This document shows positions 15,277 to 23,142 of a stretch of DNA of 29,065 bases, one piece after another. This DNA comes from Candidatus Latescibacterota bacterium (GTDB taxonomy: Bacteria; Latescibacterota; UBA2968; UBA8231): the NCBI GenBank assembly GCA_021295675.1, contig JAGWBY010000036.1:16265-45329 (forward strand), in the 5' to 3' direction. Within the stretch, counting starts at the first letter, position 1; each line of letters starts with the position of its first letter. The notes under the pieces are model-generated. The model worked only from the letters and a program-made list of their open reading frames with translations, was not told the DNA's origin and did not search any database. Position numbers and translations under genes: made by a program.

Positions 15277-16119
15277 TCACCCCCGCGACGGCTCGGCGTT
15301 TTCCCGTCGGTGCCGCTGGTGCACCTCCGCCATCTTGAAGTCGTTGTCGATGACTTGCTGCAAATGCACCATGCGCTCTGGCCTCGCGGTGCGCAACATG
15401 GCCTCGCCGTGGATGCGGTCAATCCAAAACCGCCCTTCGTTGGCCAGCGCGTTCTGGAAGTCCTCTAGGCGCTCGTCGGGCACGTGTTCGTAGAAATTCA
15501 TGGTGTACATGCGCCGCCGCTGCGAGCCGCCGAAAGCGGCGTGCTTGGTATTGTGCCAAAATACCACGATGTCGCCCGGCTGCGTCTCCACCACTTGGCA
15601 CGGCACTTGATCGGGCGCTACCCCCCAAGCTGCGTCGCTGTCGGGCAGGGCTTCCTGCAGGCCGTCGGCATAGGCATCGCCGCAGCGGTGGCTGCCCGGA
15701 ATGACGCGCACTGCGCCCGTGTCGCGGGTCAGCGGATCGAGGTAAAAGGCGATCTTGATGCTGGGAATGCGCGTGCCGTCGTACCCGTCCGAGTGCCAGC
15801 GCGTATCGCCGACGTAGAAATTGCCGTCGCCGCTGGTGTAGTTGAAATCGTCGCCCAGAATGCCGGCGGCAATGTCGTGGATGCGCGGGTCGTCGAGCAA
15901 GCTGCTCAGGTACTCGCTCTGGTCGGGGAAGGGCACAATGCACGAGCGCGCCCGCCCTTCGTGCTCTTTGCCGTGGTGCCCCCCGCCGTGCGCGGCCCAC
16001 ACGGCCTCGAATTCCGCGATAATGCGGTCGATGCAATCGGCCATCAGACCGGGGAAGCACAGATAGCCGAAGGTGTTGAAGAAGTTGAGTTGCTGCTGCG
16101 TCAAGCGCGTTGCGGACAT
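15277..16119 (-). CDS. Phytanoyl-CoA dioxygenase (PhyH) family protein
   Basis: 280 residues, divergent from the PhyH at 2812. H109-x-D111 (RWHSDGYDG) and H193 (WHNTKHAAF) form the Fe(II) triad and the R201-R203 run supplies the 2-oxoglutarate-binding arginine. The opening TQQQLNFFNTFGYLCFPGL is typical of the family, and IPGSHR at 140-145 is a conserved turn. The start ATG (16119) is preceded by GGAGGAGAG. A TTTACA about 17 bases from a TAATCT lies just upstream on the same strand, a weak promoter candidate. Substrate unknown. Confidence 0.9.
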   Translation of the reverse strand: MSATRLTQQQLNFFNTFGYLCFPGLMADCIDRIIAEFEAVWAAHGGGHHGKEHEGRARSCIVPFPDQSEYLSSLLDDPRIHDIAAGILGDDFNYTSGDGNFYVGDTRWHSDGYDGTRIPSIKIAFYLDPLTRDTGAVRVIPGSHRCGDAYADGLQEALPDSDAAWGVAPDQVPCQVVETQPGDIVVFWHNTKHAAFGGSQRRRMYTMNFYEHVPDERLEDFQNALANEGRFWIDRIHGEAMLRTARPERMVHLQQVIDNDFKMAEVHQRHRRENAEPSRG

Positions 16120-16277
16120 GTTCTCTCCTCCAGATTATTGCCTATATGTCCTTCTGTAAAAAGGCCGGTAGTTCGCATGAGGTTGCCGTGCTTCAGCATC
16201 GCAGCCTGGCGACCGCTGACAATCCTCCCTTGATATCCGGCACCAGACCGACGGAGAAATGGCGGCTTCAGGGGGAC

Positions 16278-17312
16278 TTATCCGGTCGCCTGATACACCT
16301 CGTCGAGCCAGACCACCATCTCAGCCGTCGCGTCGTTGCTCGGAGTACCTTCCGATCCGGTCATCGCCCACCATCCGCCGGCGTGCTGCTGATCGACGAT
16401 GTTGTTGGCCACCTTGATCGCCATGTCGCGGTACAAGCTCTCCCGGGTCAGGGTCCACAACAGCGACGCCGCCCACATCACCTTTCCGGCGCGCAGCAAC
16501 CGGTAGAGGTGGTCTGTGGCGGTCTCGGCAAAGCGCATGTACTCCCTGGCCAGCGCAAGCCACTGCTCGTCGCCGGTGGCCTGGTAGAGGCGAGCGAGAA
16601 AGCCACCCGCGATGCCCGGGTGGAAGAAGTACTGATCCCCCTTGGCGGCATTGACCAGTACATAGCGAATCGGGTCAGCGGGGTCGATGTCGGTTACGAG
16701 CCCGCCAGCCGGCGTGGCGACGGTGTACATCTCCTCCGGGTAGTTCGGCTGCTCATCCATCATCCGCTGCATCCAGCGTCCCACACCGCAGGCGACGTCG
16801 AGGCGGTTGGTGTACAGGGCGGCCTGACCGCAGCCACTCGTGACCCACAAGTCCTGCGGCGTGTCCGGCTGACGCTCGCTCGGGTGAGACCAGAACCCAC
16901 CGCTCCCGTCGTAGAAACTCATCAAGAAGTCCATGCCCTTCTGCGCGATGTCGAACTGTCCGAGCCGGGCTGCGCCGATGACGACCCAGGTGTTGAAGTA
17001 GGCGTAGTAGTAGCCGTTGGTGAATTCGGTTCTGGGGCCAAAGTCGCCATCTGAGGTCATACCGCTGCGGCGCACCCAATCGAGCAGGCGGTTGGCCGCA
17101 CGGGTCTCGCCGCAAACCTGGAATGCCGTCGGCACCTTGTAGTACTCTGCGACAGTGCCGTTGCCGAAGCTGCCGTCTACACAAAGGTGTTGCAGCAGGT
17201 ACTCGCAGCCTCTGTCGCGGGCTTGGCGAAAGGTGTTCATCCCCGGCGTCTGTGGCGCATTGAAATCCAACCGCTCACTCGTCACCACCCGCACTCCCTT
17301 TTTGTCGTCCAC
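16278..17312 (-). CDS. Alpha/alpha-toroid (terpenoid cyclase/prenyltransferase-fold-like) protein of unknown function
   Basis: 344 residues without a named family match that I can support. The sequence has recurring helical units ending in DGSFGNG, DGSGGFW and AGGWWAM, the G-rich, aromatic turns found in (alpha/alpha)6 barrels such as squalene-cyclase-like and glycoside-processing toroids. There is no DxDD motif and no signal peptide, so a terpene cyclase role is not supported. The start is GTG 17312 with AGGAG nine bases upstream; ATG at codon 25 (MNTFRQARDRG) is an alternative. It follows the TauE/SafE gene by 46 bases on the same strand. A sugar-related role is possible from context only. 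Confidence 0.55.
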   Translation of the reverse strand: MDDKKGVRVVTSERLDFNAPQTPGMNTFRQARDRGCEYLLQHLCVDGSFGNGTVAEYYKVPTAFQVCGETRAANRLLDWVRRSGMTSDGDFGPRTEFTNGYYYAYFNTWVVIGAARLGQFDIAQKGMDFLMSFYDGSGGFWSHPSERQPDTPQDLWVTSGCGQAALYTNRLDVACGVGRWMQRMMDEQPNYPEEMYTVATPAGGLVTDIDPADPIRYVLVNAAKGDQYFFHPGIAGGFLARLYQATGDEQWLALAREYMRFAETATDHLYRLLRAGKVMWAASLLWTLTRESLYRDMAIKVANNIVDQQHAGGWWAMTGSEGTPSNDATAEMVVWLDEVYQATG

Positions 17313-17358
17313 GATACGGCACTCCTATAAGAGAATGGAAGTCGCGTTCGAGAAGTTC

Positions 17359-18114
17359 CTATAATGAAAGAATCTCCCGCACCAGCACCAGTGTACTCGC
17401 GACGGCGATGACCCCGACGACCGCTTGGCGAAAGACCTTTTCGTTCATCCGTCCGGTCAGGCGGAGCGATAGCCAGTACCCGAGAATCATCCCCGGGGTT
17501 ACGGCAGCTATCAGGGTGAGGCGCTCTGCCGTAAGCAGTCCTTGCGCGACGTAGCCGATGGCGGCCGTGCAGTACATAGCAGTGAAGAAGAACGCCATGG
17601 AAGAGCGGACGCCCTGACGTTCCATGCCGCGTCCGATGAAAAACAGGACGAGCAATGGGCCGCCGATGGCGAGCCCGGTGACCATGGCGGCCACCCCAAA
17701 GCCCAGCATCGGACCGGTGATCTGTGGTTTGGGAATGCGCCACTCGGTCTTGACCACAACGAGCACCGTGAGTATCAGAACGAGCGCACTTATGGCGATT
17801 CGCAGCGCCGACGGGTCCAGGGAGGCGAGGGCGTACACCCCGATTGGCGCACCGAGAGCACCGGCGACGGCTGTTGGGGCAAGTTCGCGATAGCGGACGT
17901 GGGCGCGGGTTTCGACGAGAACGAGTCCGAACGCGACGACGGCCACGGCATTGATCGCAACTACGACCGTCTGCGGATCGAGGAACAGGAGCAGGACCGG
18001 TGTAGCGGTGAGGCCGAAGCCAAAGCCGACGGCGCCGATGGCGAACCCAGCGACGACCAGCACCAACGCCGCTATGGCGATCTCAATAGGGATCGGTATC
18101 AGGGGCGGTCCCAT
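17359..18114 (-). CDS. TauE/SafE family anion (sulfite) exporter
   Basis: 251 residues, strongly hydrophobic, with about eight predicted membrane segments. Family features are the glycine-rich first helix (AGFAIGAVGFGFGLTATPVL) and the repeat-like second-half helix GFGVAAMVTGLAIGGPLLVL, reflecting the internal duplication of TauE/SafE permeases. These proteins move sulfite, sulfoacetate or other organosulfur anions across the inner membrane, so export or import of a sulfonated compound is possible. The only good start is ATG 18114. The ribosome-binding site is weak. It begins 28 bases after the metalloprotease stop, on the same strand. Confidence 0.87.
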   Translation of the reverse strand: MGPPLIPIPIEIAIAALVLVVAGFAIGAVGFGFGLTATPVLLLFLDPQTVVVAINAVAVVAFGLVLVETRAHVRYRELAPTAVAGALGAPIGVYALASLDPSALRIAISALVLILTVLVVVKTEWRIPKPQITGPMLGFGVAAMVTGLAIGGPLLVLFFIGRGMERQGVRSSMAFFFTAMYCTAAIGYVAQGLLTAERLTLIAAVTPGMILGYWLSLRLTGRMNEKVFRQAVVGVIAVASTLVLVREILSL

Positions 18115-18142
18115 CGTACCATATCGCAGTCGCCGAGACTTC

Positions 18143-20814
18143 CTACAGGCGTCGCTCTAGGCCCGCCTCCAGCGCCGCTTCGATCCGCGCCCTCGTTTCA
18201 TCGAGATGGGCGCGGCTATACGCGTCTAGACCGCTGCCTGCTAGCCGCGTCTCAATCTGGGCGGCGATGGTCTGCAAATCCGCCCGGGCCAAGGTGCGGG
18301 CGTCTTCGGGCGTGCCCCCGGCGGGTCGGAGCACCAGAGCGATCAGTTTTTGTAGTTGTGCCCGCTGCAAGTTGCGGCGAAAGCTGTCGATGGAGTCACC
18401 CGTCTCTAACTCCGCCCAGATAGCCTGCCGCAGTCCGGTAAACAGATCGACCATCCCGAAAGTATCCTCACTCTCGTAGCGCAGTTCCAGATCCTGTAAC
18501 CGGCTCAACAGCGTTGAATCGTAGAACCGGTCGAGTGGCTGTCGTTGGATGCTCAGCACCCTATCGTGGATGGGGTAGTCGATCCGCCGCACGTCAAACA
18601 CCGACCAAGTGAAATCGACCCAGCGCTCTGGTGCCAGCTTATTGAGCAGCTCCGGCGACCAGCGGAAGGCATCCGGCCCGAACACGTGCTGCACCAAAAA
18701 GTCGAGCGCCTCCCGCTGTCGGGCGGGCGGCACTGGCTGGAGCGGGAGCCGTCCATCGCCCACGTGGTCGCGGTAGTGGTAGATGCCACCGATGTAGCGG
18801 CTGACATTGCCCGCCCCAGAAAAGTAGGGCCTAAAGCCCCAGCCGAATACTCGCCGCAGGGTTTGGTAGCGCTCGCCCTTCTGCTCGAATTTGTCCTCCA
18901 CCTTGGACCACAGCTCTTTCGACAGGGCGACTTGGTCGCGGTAGTGAGCAATAGGATCATCGCGCAAATCCCAGCGCGCCGCGCTCGGATCAATTCCCCG
19001 AGTCCAGTACAGAGCGTCCTCGTCCGTGCCGTAGGCCAGGTCCTTCTCTGCGACTTGGCCGGCGATCTTGGCCAATTGGGCTCGCTCGCTGGCGGGACTG
19101 TCCGCCTCTATAGGCCGGTAGGCGTATTCAATGGCCCAGTAGTCGTACGGCCCCAGCGTCGTCTGGTAGTACTCGCCTTGCTCGTGGCCCTCTGGGGCGA
19201 TGTTGACCGGGTTGTAGTCCATTACCGAGCTGGAGATACCCTCCTTGTCGGTGACGCGGCGGTCGTGTAGCTCGTCGAGCGCGTGGATGGTGCTGCCTTT
19301 GAAATTGTGCCGCAGGCCGAGGGTGTGGCCCACTTCGTGTGCTACCAACTCGACGATTAGCTGGCGGATGAACTCCTTTTCATCTACCTCGCCTCCGCCG
19401 GCGGTGGCGCGAGCTTCCAGCAAGTGCCACCCGAAAGCGGCCTCCTGCCTTAGCCCATCGGCCATGTCGCAGAATCCCCTGCTGTGCCCCATAGCTGCGG
19501 CGCGCGAAGGCGCGGTTAAGTCCCCAGCGGCCCAAGGCCCCTGTCCCACAGGATCAACGAGTTCGGTGAACTCCAAGTGGGCGTAGCGCACAAAATCCGC
19601 GCTGATGCGGATATCGGCGTCGAAAATTTCGCCAGTAAAAGGATTGGTACGCGACGGTCCCACTGCGTACCCCTGGCCGGGCTGGACCATCCAGCGCACC
19701 ACGCTGTAGCGCACGTCGGCCGCGTCCCACTCGGCGTCGTCCGGCTGCTGCTTGGCCACAATCGCTCGAATGCCTTATTCCACACTAGGATCCCCTCCCG
19801 CACGGCGTCTCGGTACTCTGGTGGAATCGTGTTTTCCAGCCAGAACACAATTGGCTTTTTGGGCGGCGACTGGTCGAATTTGGGCTCGGCTTTCTCTAGG
19901 TGCCAGCGATTGACGTAGCGCACGTATGGATCGTCCTTGAGCACCGAGGTGTAGTCTTGGTGCAAGGTGGTGAAATGTCCCACTCGGTCGTCGGCCAAGC
20001 GCGGGCGAAAATCCGACTCGGGCAGACTGGACAGGCTGTAGTGGTAGATGTGCTGGAAACTGCGCGTATCCGCCAGAGTGGGGATGTCTCTTTGGGGTGA
20101 GTTGGTTGCAAAGTGCAGCACTACGTCGATTTCGGTATTGTGCGGGAAATTCTTCAACGCGCCGAAATAGCTGTTGTCGCTGTCGAAGCTATATGAGCCC
20201 TTTTTGAGGTACTCGCTGAAGAAGGAACTTACTAAGGCGATGTCCTGAATGAAGAAATCGCTTGGGTCAACGAGCACCGCGCCGGTCTCGGGATGGGGCT
20301 GCCCTTCAATGCTGCCAACGCCCAAAATCGAGTCGGACAGGCCCCGGTCCACGGCCCGGTGGATGGCCGCGTCCGGCTCGGCCCGGTAATACACATTCTT
20401 GTGGGCGAAGAACACCTTTTTGCCGACCCGCTGAAAGACAAAGGGAAACGTGCCCCAGCCCCGACCGATGGAGACCAGCGAGGCCGAATCAAAGAAGTAG
20501 CCGTCGCCCTGCGTGCGCGTGATGCTGCACAGGTAGATCTGGTCGAACTGGTCGGGCCCTTCTGGATCCCGGTACAGCTCGAACAGCCCTTCGATCTTGT
20601 CAAAGTCCTTGATTACTTTCGCAAATTTGGGGCCTTTGTCTTTCTCGTCCTCTTCGTCTTCCTCGTCTTCTCCGTCTTCTTCGTCTTCTTCGTCCTTTTC
20701 CTTGTCGGCGGCCTCTTCCTCGACGGCTTCTTCTTTTTCCTCCTCCGCCCAGACGGTCCCCACTCCCCATAAGCCGAGGATGGCGACTAACAATATCCAT
20801 TTGAATGCGCGCAT
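18143..20814 (-). pseudogene. Zinc-dependent metalloprotease (DUF5117/DUF4953-type), split by a frameshift
   Basis: Two overlapping frames make one protein of about 890 residues. The first, from ATG 20814, has a signal peptide (MRAFKWILLVAILGLWG...A), a highly acidic tract of about 45 residues (20639-20750), then the N-terminal domain through to VREGILVWNKAFER. The second frame resumes with AIVAKQQPDDAEWDAADVRY and carries HEVGHTLGLRH (19339-19307), the HExxHxxGxxH zinc site, and a long C-terminal domain to 18143. Family members have about six more residues (an IGFKDA-like turn) at the break, so about 19 bases are missing near 19765. Either the gene is dead or the sequence has an error. This secreted family often occurs in FCB-like genomes; substrate is unknown. 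Confidence 0.85.
20639..20750 (-). repeat. Low-complexity acidic tract (Glu/Asp/Lys-coding microsatellite-like)
   Basis: On the coding (minus) strand this is a run of GAA, GAG, GAC and AAG codons giving E/D-rich sequence with a few K, A and G residues. It sits directly after the signal peptide of the metalloprotease. The imperfect trinucleotide repetition makes it prone to length change. Confidence 0.75.
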
Positions 20815-20856
20815 AGTATTGCTCAACTCCAATCTCAGGTTGCCTCGTGGTTTGGA

Positions 20857-21279
20857 TTACTCGCAGTAAACTCGGACCTTGCCGTCCCCGTCTTGGATAT
20901 TGACCTCGATCTCGCTTAGAGCGTCGATGAGTTGCTCTAGATCCTCGGTGCGCAGATTGTCAATGTCAACGTTGATGCCCTTATCCTGCAAAGCCGTGTT
21001 GATCCCCGTTGTGGCTTGCGCCGGCAGCAGGGTGTGTAGCTTGACTCCGGCCTTGATCAGCGCCAGCGGCACCCGGACGTCGATGTGCTCATCCTCGTCC
21101 GAGTCAACGGTGACTCTCAGATAGCGACGGGCTGATCCCGTACGGGTGGGAGCTAACGGCTGCACCACTGTGGTCGTCTCTGGCCCCTCGTCAACGAGGG
21201 AGAGCAGGCGCTCGGCCTCATCGACGGAGACCTTGCCTTCGGATAGCATCTCCAAGACGCGTCTGCTGTTTTCGTTCAT
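20857..21279 (-). CDS. SHOCT-like domain protein
   Basis: 140 residues. The N-terminus (RRVLEMLSEGKVSVDEAERLL, helix-turn-helix hairpin at about 6-26) is the short bihelical SHOCT-like motif. After a linker comes a conserved domain, RYLRVTVDS ... VRVPLALIKAGVKL ... GINVDIDNL ... DLEQLIDAL ... VRVYCE, found in proteins next to DUF4097/DUF2089 genes. No enzymatic residues are evident, and it is predicted cytoplasmic. The start is ATG 21279, six bases after AGGAGG. It is the last gene of the regulatory operon before the metalloprotease, which starts 42 bases further on. The role is probably in sensing or scaffolding of an envelope response; inference. Confidence 0.75.
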   Translation of the reverse strand: MNENSRRVLEMLSEGKVSVDEAERLLSLVDEGPETTTVVQPLAPTRTGSARRYLRVTVDSDEDEHIDVRVPLALIKAGVKLHTLLPAQATTGINTALQDKGINVDIDNLRTEDLEQLIDALSEIEVNIQDGDGKVRVYCE

Positions 21280-21313
21280 GGCCGTCCTCCTATTTGTTTG
21301 TTGCTGCATTTGG

Positions 21314-22350
21314 CTACTGAATGACAATGGAGCCGTTCACGGTTTTGGCGATCAATTCGGCTTCGCCTTCGCCCACTGTTCCCTTGAGCTGTTGGCGCTT
21401 CTCGACCGACGCGACGAAGCCCGGCACTTCGCAGCGGACTCGTCCATTGACCGTTGCAGCCGTCAGCTCGAGGCTCGGGTCGTCGTCCAAGGCTACTCTG
21501 ATGTTGCCGTTCGTGGTTTCTAGTTTGTTGCTGCTCTTAGGCTCGATGCTGCCCTGAAACTTTATCGTCCCATTGGTCGTCCGCGCATCGAAGCGGCCGT
21601 GGGCGTCTTCAATGGACACGCGGCTATTCAAGCTATAAAACTCTGCCGAGCCAGAGAATGTCTTGACCGTGATCGGGGCATTTTTGGTCGTCGCCTTCAG
21701 GTCGCCCTTGAAGTTTTCGACCCTTATGGGACCGTTCTTGGTCTGTACCGTCCCACCGTTTTCTGTTCCCCTCAGTTCCACCGGCCCGTTGCTAGTCGCC
21801 AAGTCAACGCCAGTTGTGACGGGCACAACCACTTCTATGTTTGCTCCAGAGGACTGGCGGGAGAATCCGTGTAGGAATCCCTCGGATTGCTGATCCTTGG
21901 CCTCGACCGTGACGAGGTCGCCTTCCTGTGTGGCGCTGTACTTGATTCCGCGAGGTTTTTTTAGCCTCGCTCGCACTCGAATCGAGCCGGGTTCGCCGGC
22001 GAGGACCCGGATGCGGCCGTTGAAGCCGCGCACCACGAGACGCGGGTTGTCGCCCACGGCGAACGTGTCGTCGCGCATGGAGGTCTTGCCGTCCTTGTCG
22101 CGGTCGCGGTCTTCGCCCTCGGACCACTCGGATAGGGAGTCTTCGAGTCCTGCGAGGCCTTCTTCGAGTCCTTTGCCGATTTCTTCTCCGAGTCCTTCGA
22201 GGGAGTCTTGTAGCGTCTCAACGCCAGGTATCGGGGATAGCGGAGCATTAATTCTGCTCTTCTTGCGGGTCTCACGGCGAGCGCCTTGCAGCGCCTCCAA
22301 GAGACGCTCGGCCTCCTCTACCGTTACCTTCTGCGTCGTTCTTCAGTCAT
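21314..22350 (-). pseudogene. DUF4097 (YvlB/LiaX-like) beta-strand repeat protein, N-terminally frameshifted
   Basis: ATG 22350 has AAGGAG five bases upstream and reads MTEERRR, then hits a stop at once. The other frame resumes with KVTVEEAERLLEALQGARRE and continues to TAG at 21314-21316. By comparison with the neighbour's RRVLEMLSEGKVSVDEAERLL, about eight residues of the bihelical N-terminal motif are missing, roughly 25 bases near 22327-22332. The main body is a right-handed beta-repeat domain with recurring NGPVEL, KNGPIRV, TNGTIKF, TNGNIRV and NGSIVI units, preceded by a charged linker. In Firmicutes the related YvlB/LiaX acts in envelope-stress sensing. The reading frame of the repeat domain is intact, so re-initiation could express part of it. 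Confidence 0.82.
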
Positions 22351-22359
22351 CACAGCTCC

Positions 22360-22635
22360 TTAGTCGATTGAAATGAATACGCGATCCTCGCCGGAGACTA
22401 CGTCGCAGCGCAGACCGCGCAGCGAGGCAAGCACGTATAGAAGTAAAGGGCCAGCCAGCAGGACGGAACGGCTCCGAGCGCGGTGTCCCGAGCGCGCCGC
22501 TACTAGTACTGCAACAGGCGTCCCCAGCAGCACCACGACTGCAATGACCGGCCACAGCACTATGACCGGAATCCACAGCCGAATGCGGCGCTTGTCGCCT
22601 TGGACTCGCAATCTCAGGAACATCGGTGGCAGCAT
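22360..22635 (-). CDS. Small membrane protein
   Basis: 91 residues with two hydrophobic segments (about 22-45 and 58-72) separated by a basic loop, so it is probably an inner-membrane hairpin with basic ends. No family was recognised. Its ATG overlaps the DUF2089 gene stop (TGATG at 22637-22633), implying translational coupling, and it is followed after 10 bases by the DUF4097 gene. It is likely a membrane partner of that operon. A downstream ATG at codon 5 is an alternative start. Confidence 0.65.
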   Translation of the reverse strand: MLPPMFLRLRVQGDKRRIRLWIPVIVLWPVIAVVVLLGTPVAVLVAARSGHRARSRSVLLAGPLLLYVLASLRGLRCDVVSGEDRVFISID

Positions 22636-22976
22636 CAGGAGAGCCTCCGCAGCGCCTCTTCGACATCGATCTCGCCGCTCTCTAGGCTGTCGAGTACTGC
22701 TGCCGATTGGGGATTTGAGCGCGGGGTGCTAGCCGATTCCATGGTTTGAGTCACCGTCTCGACCAACGGTAGCTGCTCGGCAATGGCATTCAGCCGGTTT
22801 TTGACCGTTGGGTAGCTGATGCCAAATATGCGCTCCATTTCCTTGATCGAGCCGTGGGCTTGGAGGAAGGCCATTACGAATACTTGGTCCTCAGCGGAAA
22901 GACGCGCCAGCACAGGCGGCTCGAATTGCCCTTCGATTGCGATGGCGCTGTCCGGCAGGGAAACCCGCTCAACCAC
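22635..22976 (-). CDS. DUF2089-type helix-turn-helix regulator
   Basis: 113 residues from GTG 22976 (AAGGGGG eight bases upstream). AIEGQFEPPVLARLSAEDQ and the HTH GSIKEMERIFGISYPTVKNR (42-61) are diagnostic of DUF2089 regulators. The zinc-ribbon head of some members is absent. The reading frame is open 16 codons further upstream and reads IKDWKELTDLTKGARIV, which also looks conserved; it would begin at ATC 23024, placed seven bases after GGAGG, where an ATG is expected. So the true start may be a non-standard or mutated one at 23024. The C-terminus (VLDSLESGEIDVEEALRRL) repeats the bihelical motif of its two neighbours. A strong promoter lies 40-60 bases upstream. It is likely an autoregulator. 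Confidence 0.78.
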   Translation of the reverse strand: MVERVSLPDSAIAIEGQFEPPVLARLSAEDQVFVMAFLQAHGSIKEMERIFGISYPTVKNRLNAIAEQLPLVETVTQTMESASTPRSNPQSAAVLDSLESGEIDVEEALRRLS

Positions 22977-23056
22977 GATACGCGCCCCCTTCGTCAGATC
23001 GGTCAGCTCTTTCCAGTCTTTGATGACAAAACCTCCAAATGGTTAAATTTAGACGT

Positions 23057-23074
23057 AATTATAGCTATATAATT
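23057..23074. promoter_or_regulatory. Operator-like inverted repeat over the -10 box
   Basis: AATTATA (23057-23063) and TATAATT (23068-23074) are perfect inverted repeats around GCTA; the centre TATAGCTATA (23060-23069) is itself a palindrome. It covers the -10 and the start of the spacer, a classic position for a repressor. The HTH protein of the first gene is the obvious candidate; inference. Confidence 0.5.
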
Positions 23075-23085
23075 GAAAAAGTCAA
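23058..23085 (-). promoter_or_regulatory. Strong sigma-70-type promoter of the DUF2089/DUF4097 operon
   Basis: On the minus strand, TTGACT (23085-23080) and a perfect TATAAT (23063-23058) are separated by 16 bases. The predicted start near 23051 gives a leader of about 25 bases that ends at GGAGG (23036-23032). An inverted repeat overlaps the -10. Confidence 0.75.
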
Positions 23086-23088
23086 TTA

Positions 23089-23111
23089 TAAAATTAAAAA
23101 AATTAATTTTA
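23089..23111. promoter_or_regulatory. Second AT-rich inverted repeat upstream of the -35
   Basis: TAAAATTAA (23089-23097) and TTAATTTTA (23103-23111) are perfect 9-base inverted repeats around AAAAA. They sit immediately upstream of the minus-strand -35 and could be an UP element, an operator or a hairpin at the end of the beta-lactamase-family gene. Confidence 0.45.
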
Positions 23112-23142
23112 GATTGAATAAAATTCGGAGAAAATTTGGACG

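Noticed and set aside
16278..17312. Calling the toroid protein a squalene/terpene cyclase
   Set aside because: The DxDD catalytic motif and the QW-repeat set are not present; only the general fold pattern is suggested.
18545..19270. Long plus-strand open frame opposite the metalloprotease
   Set aside because: It is a shadow frame of a GC-rich gene; it has no family features, while the minus strand carries HExxH and conserved blocks.
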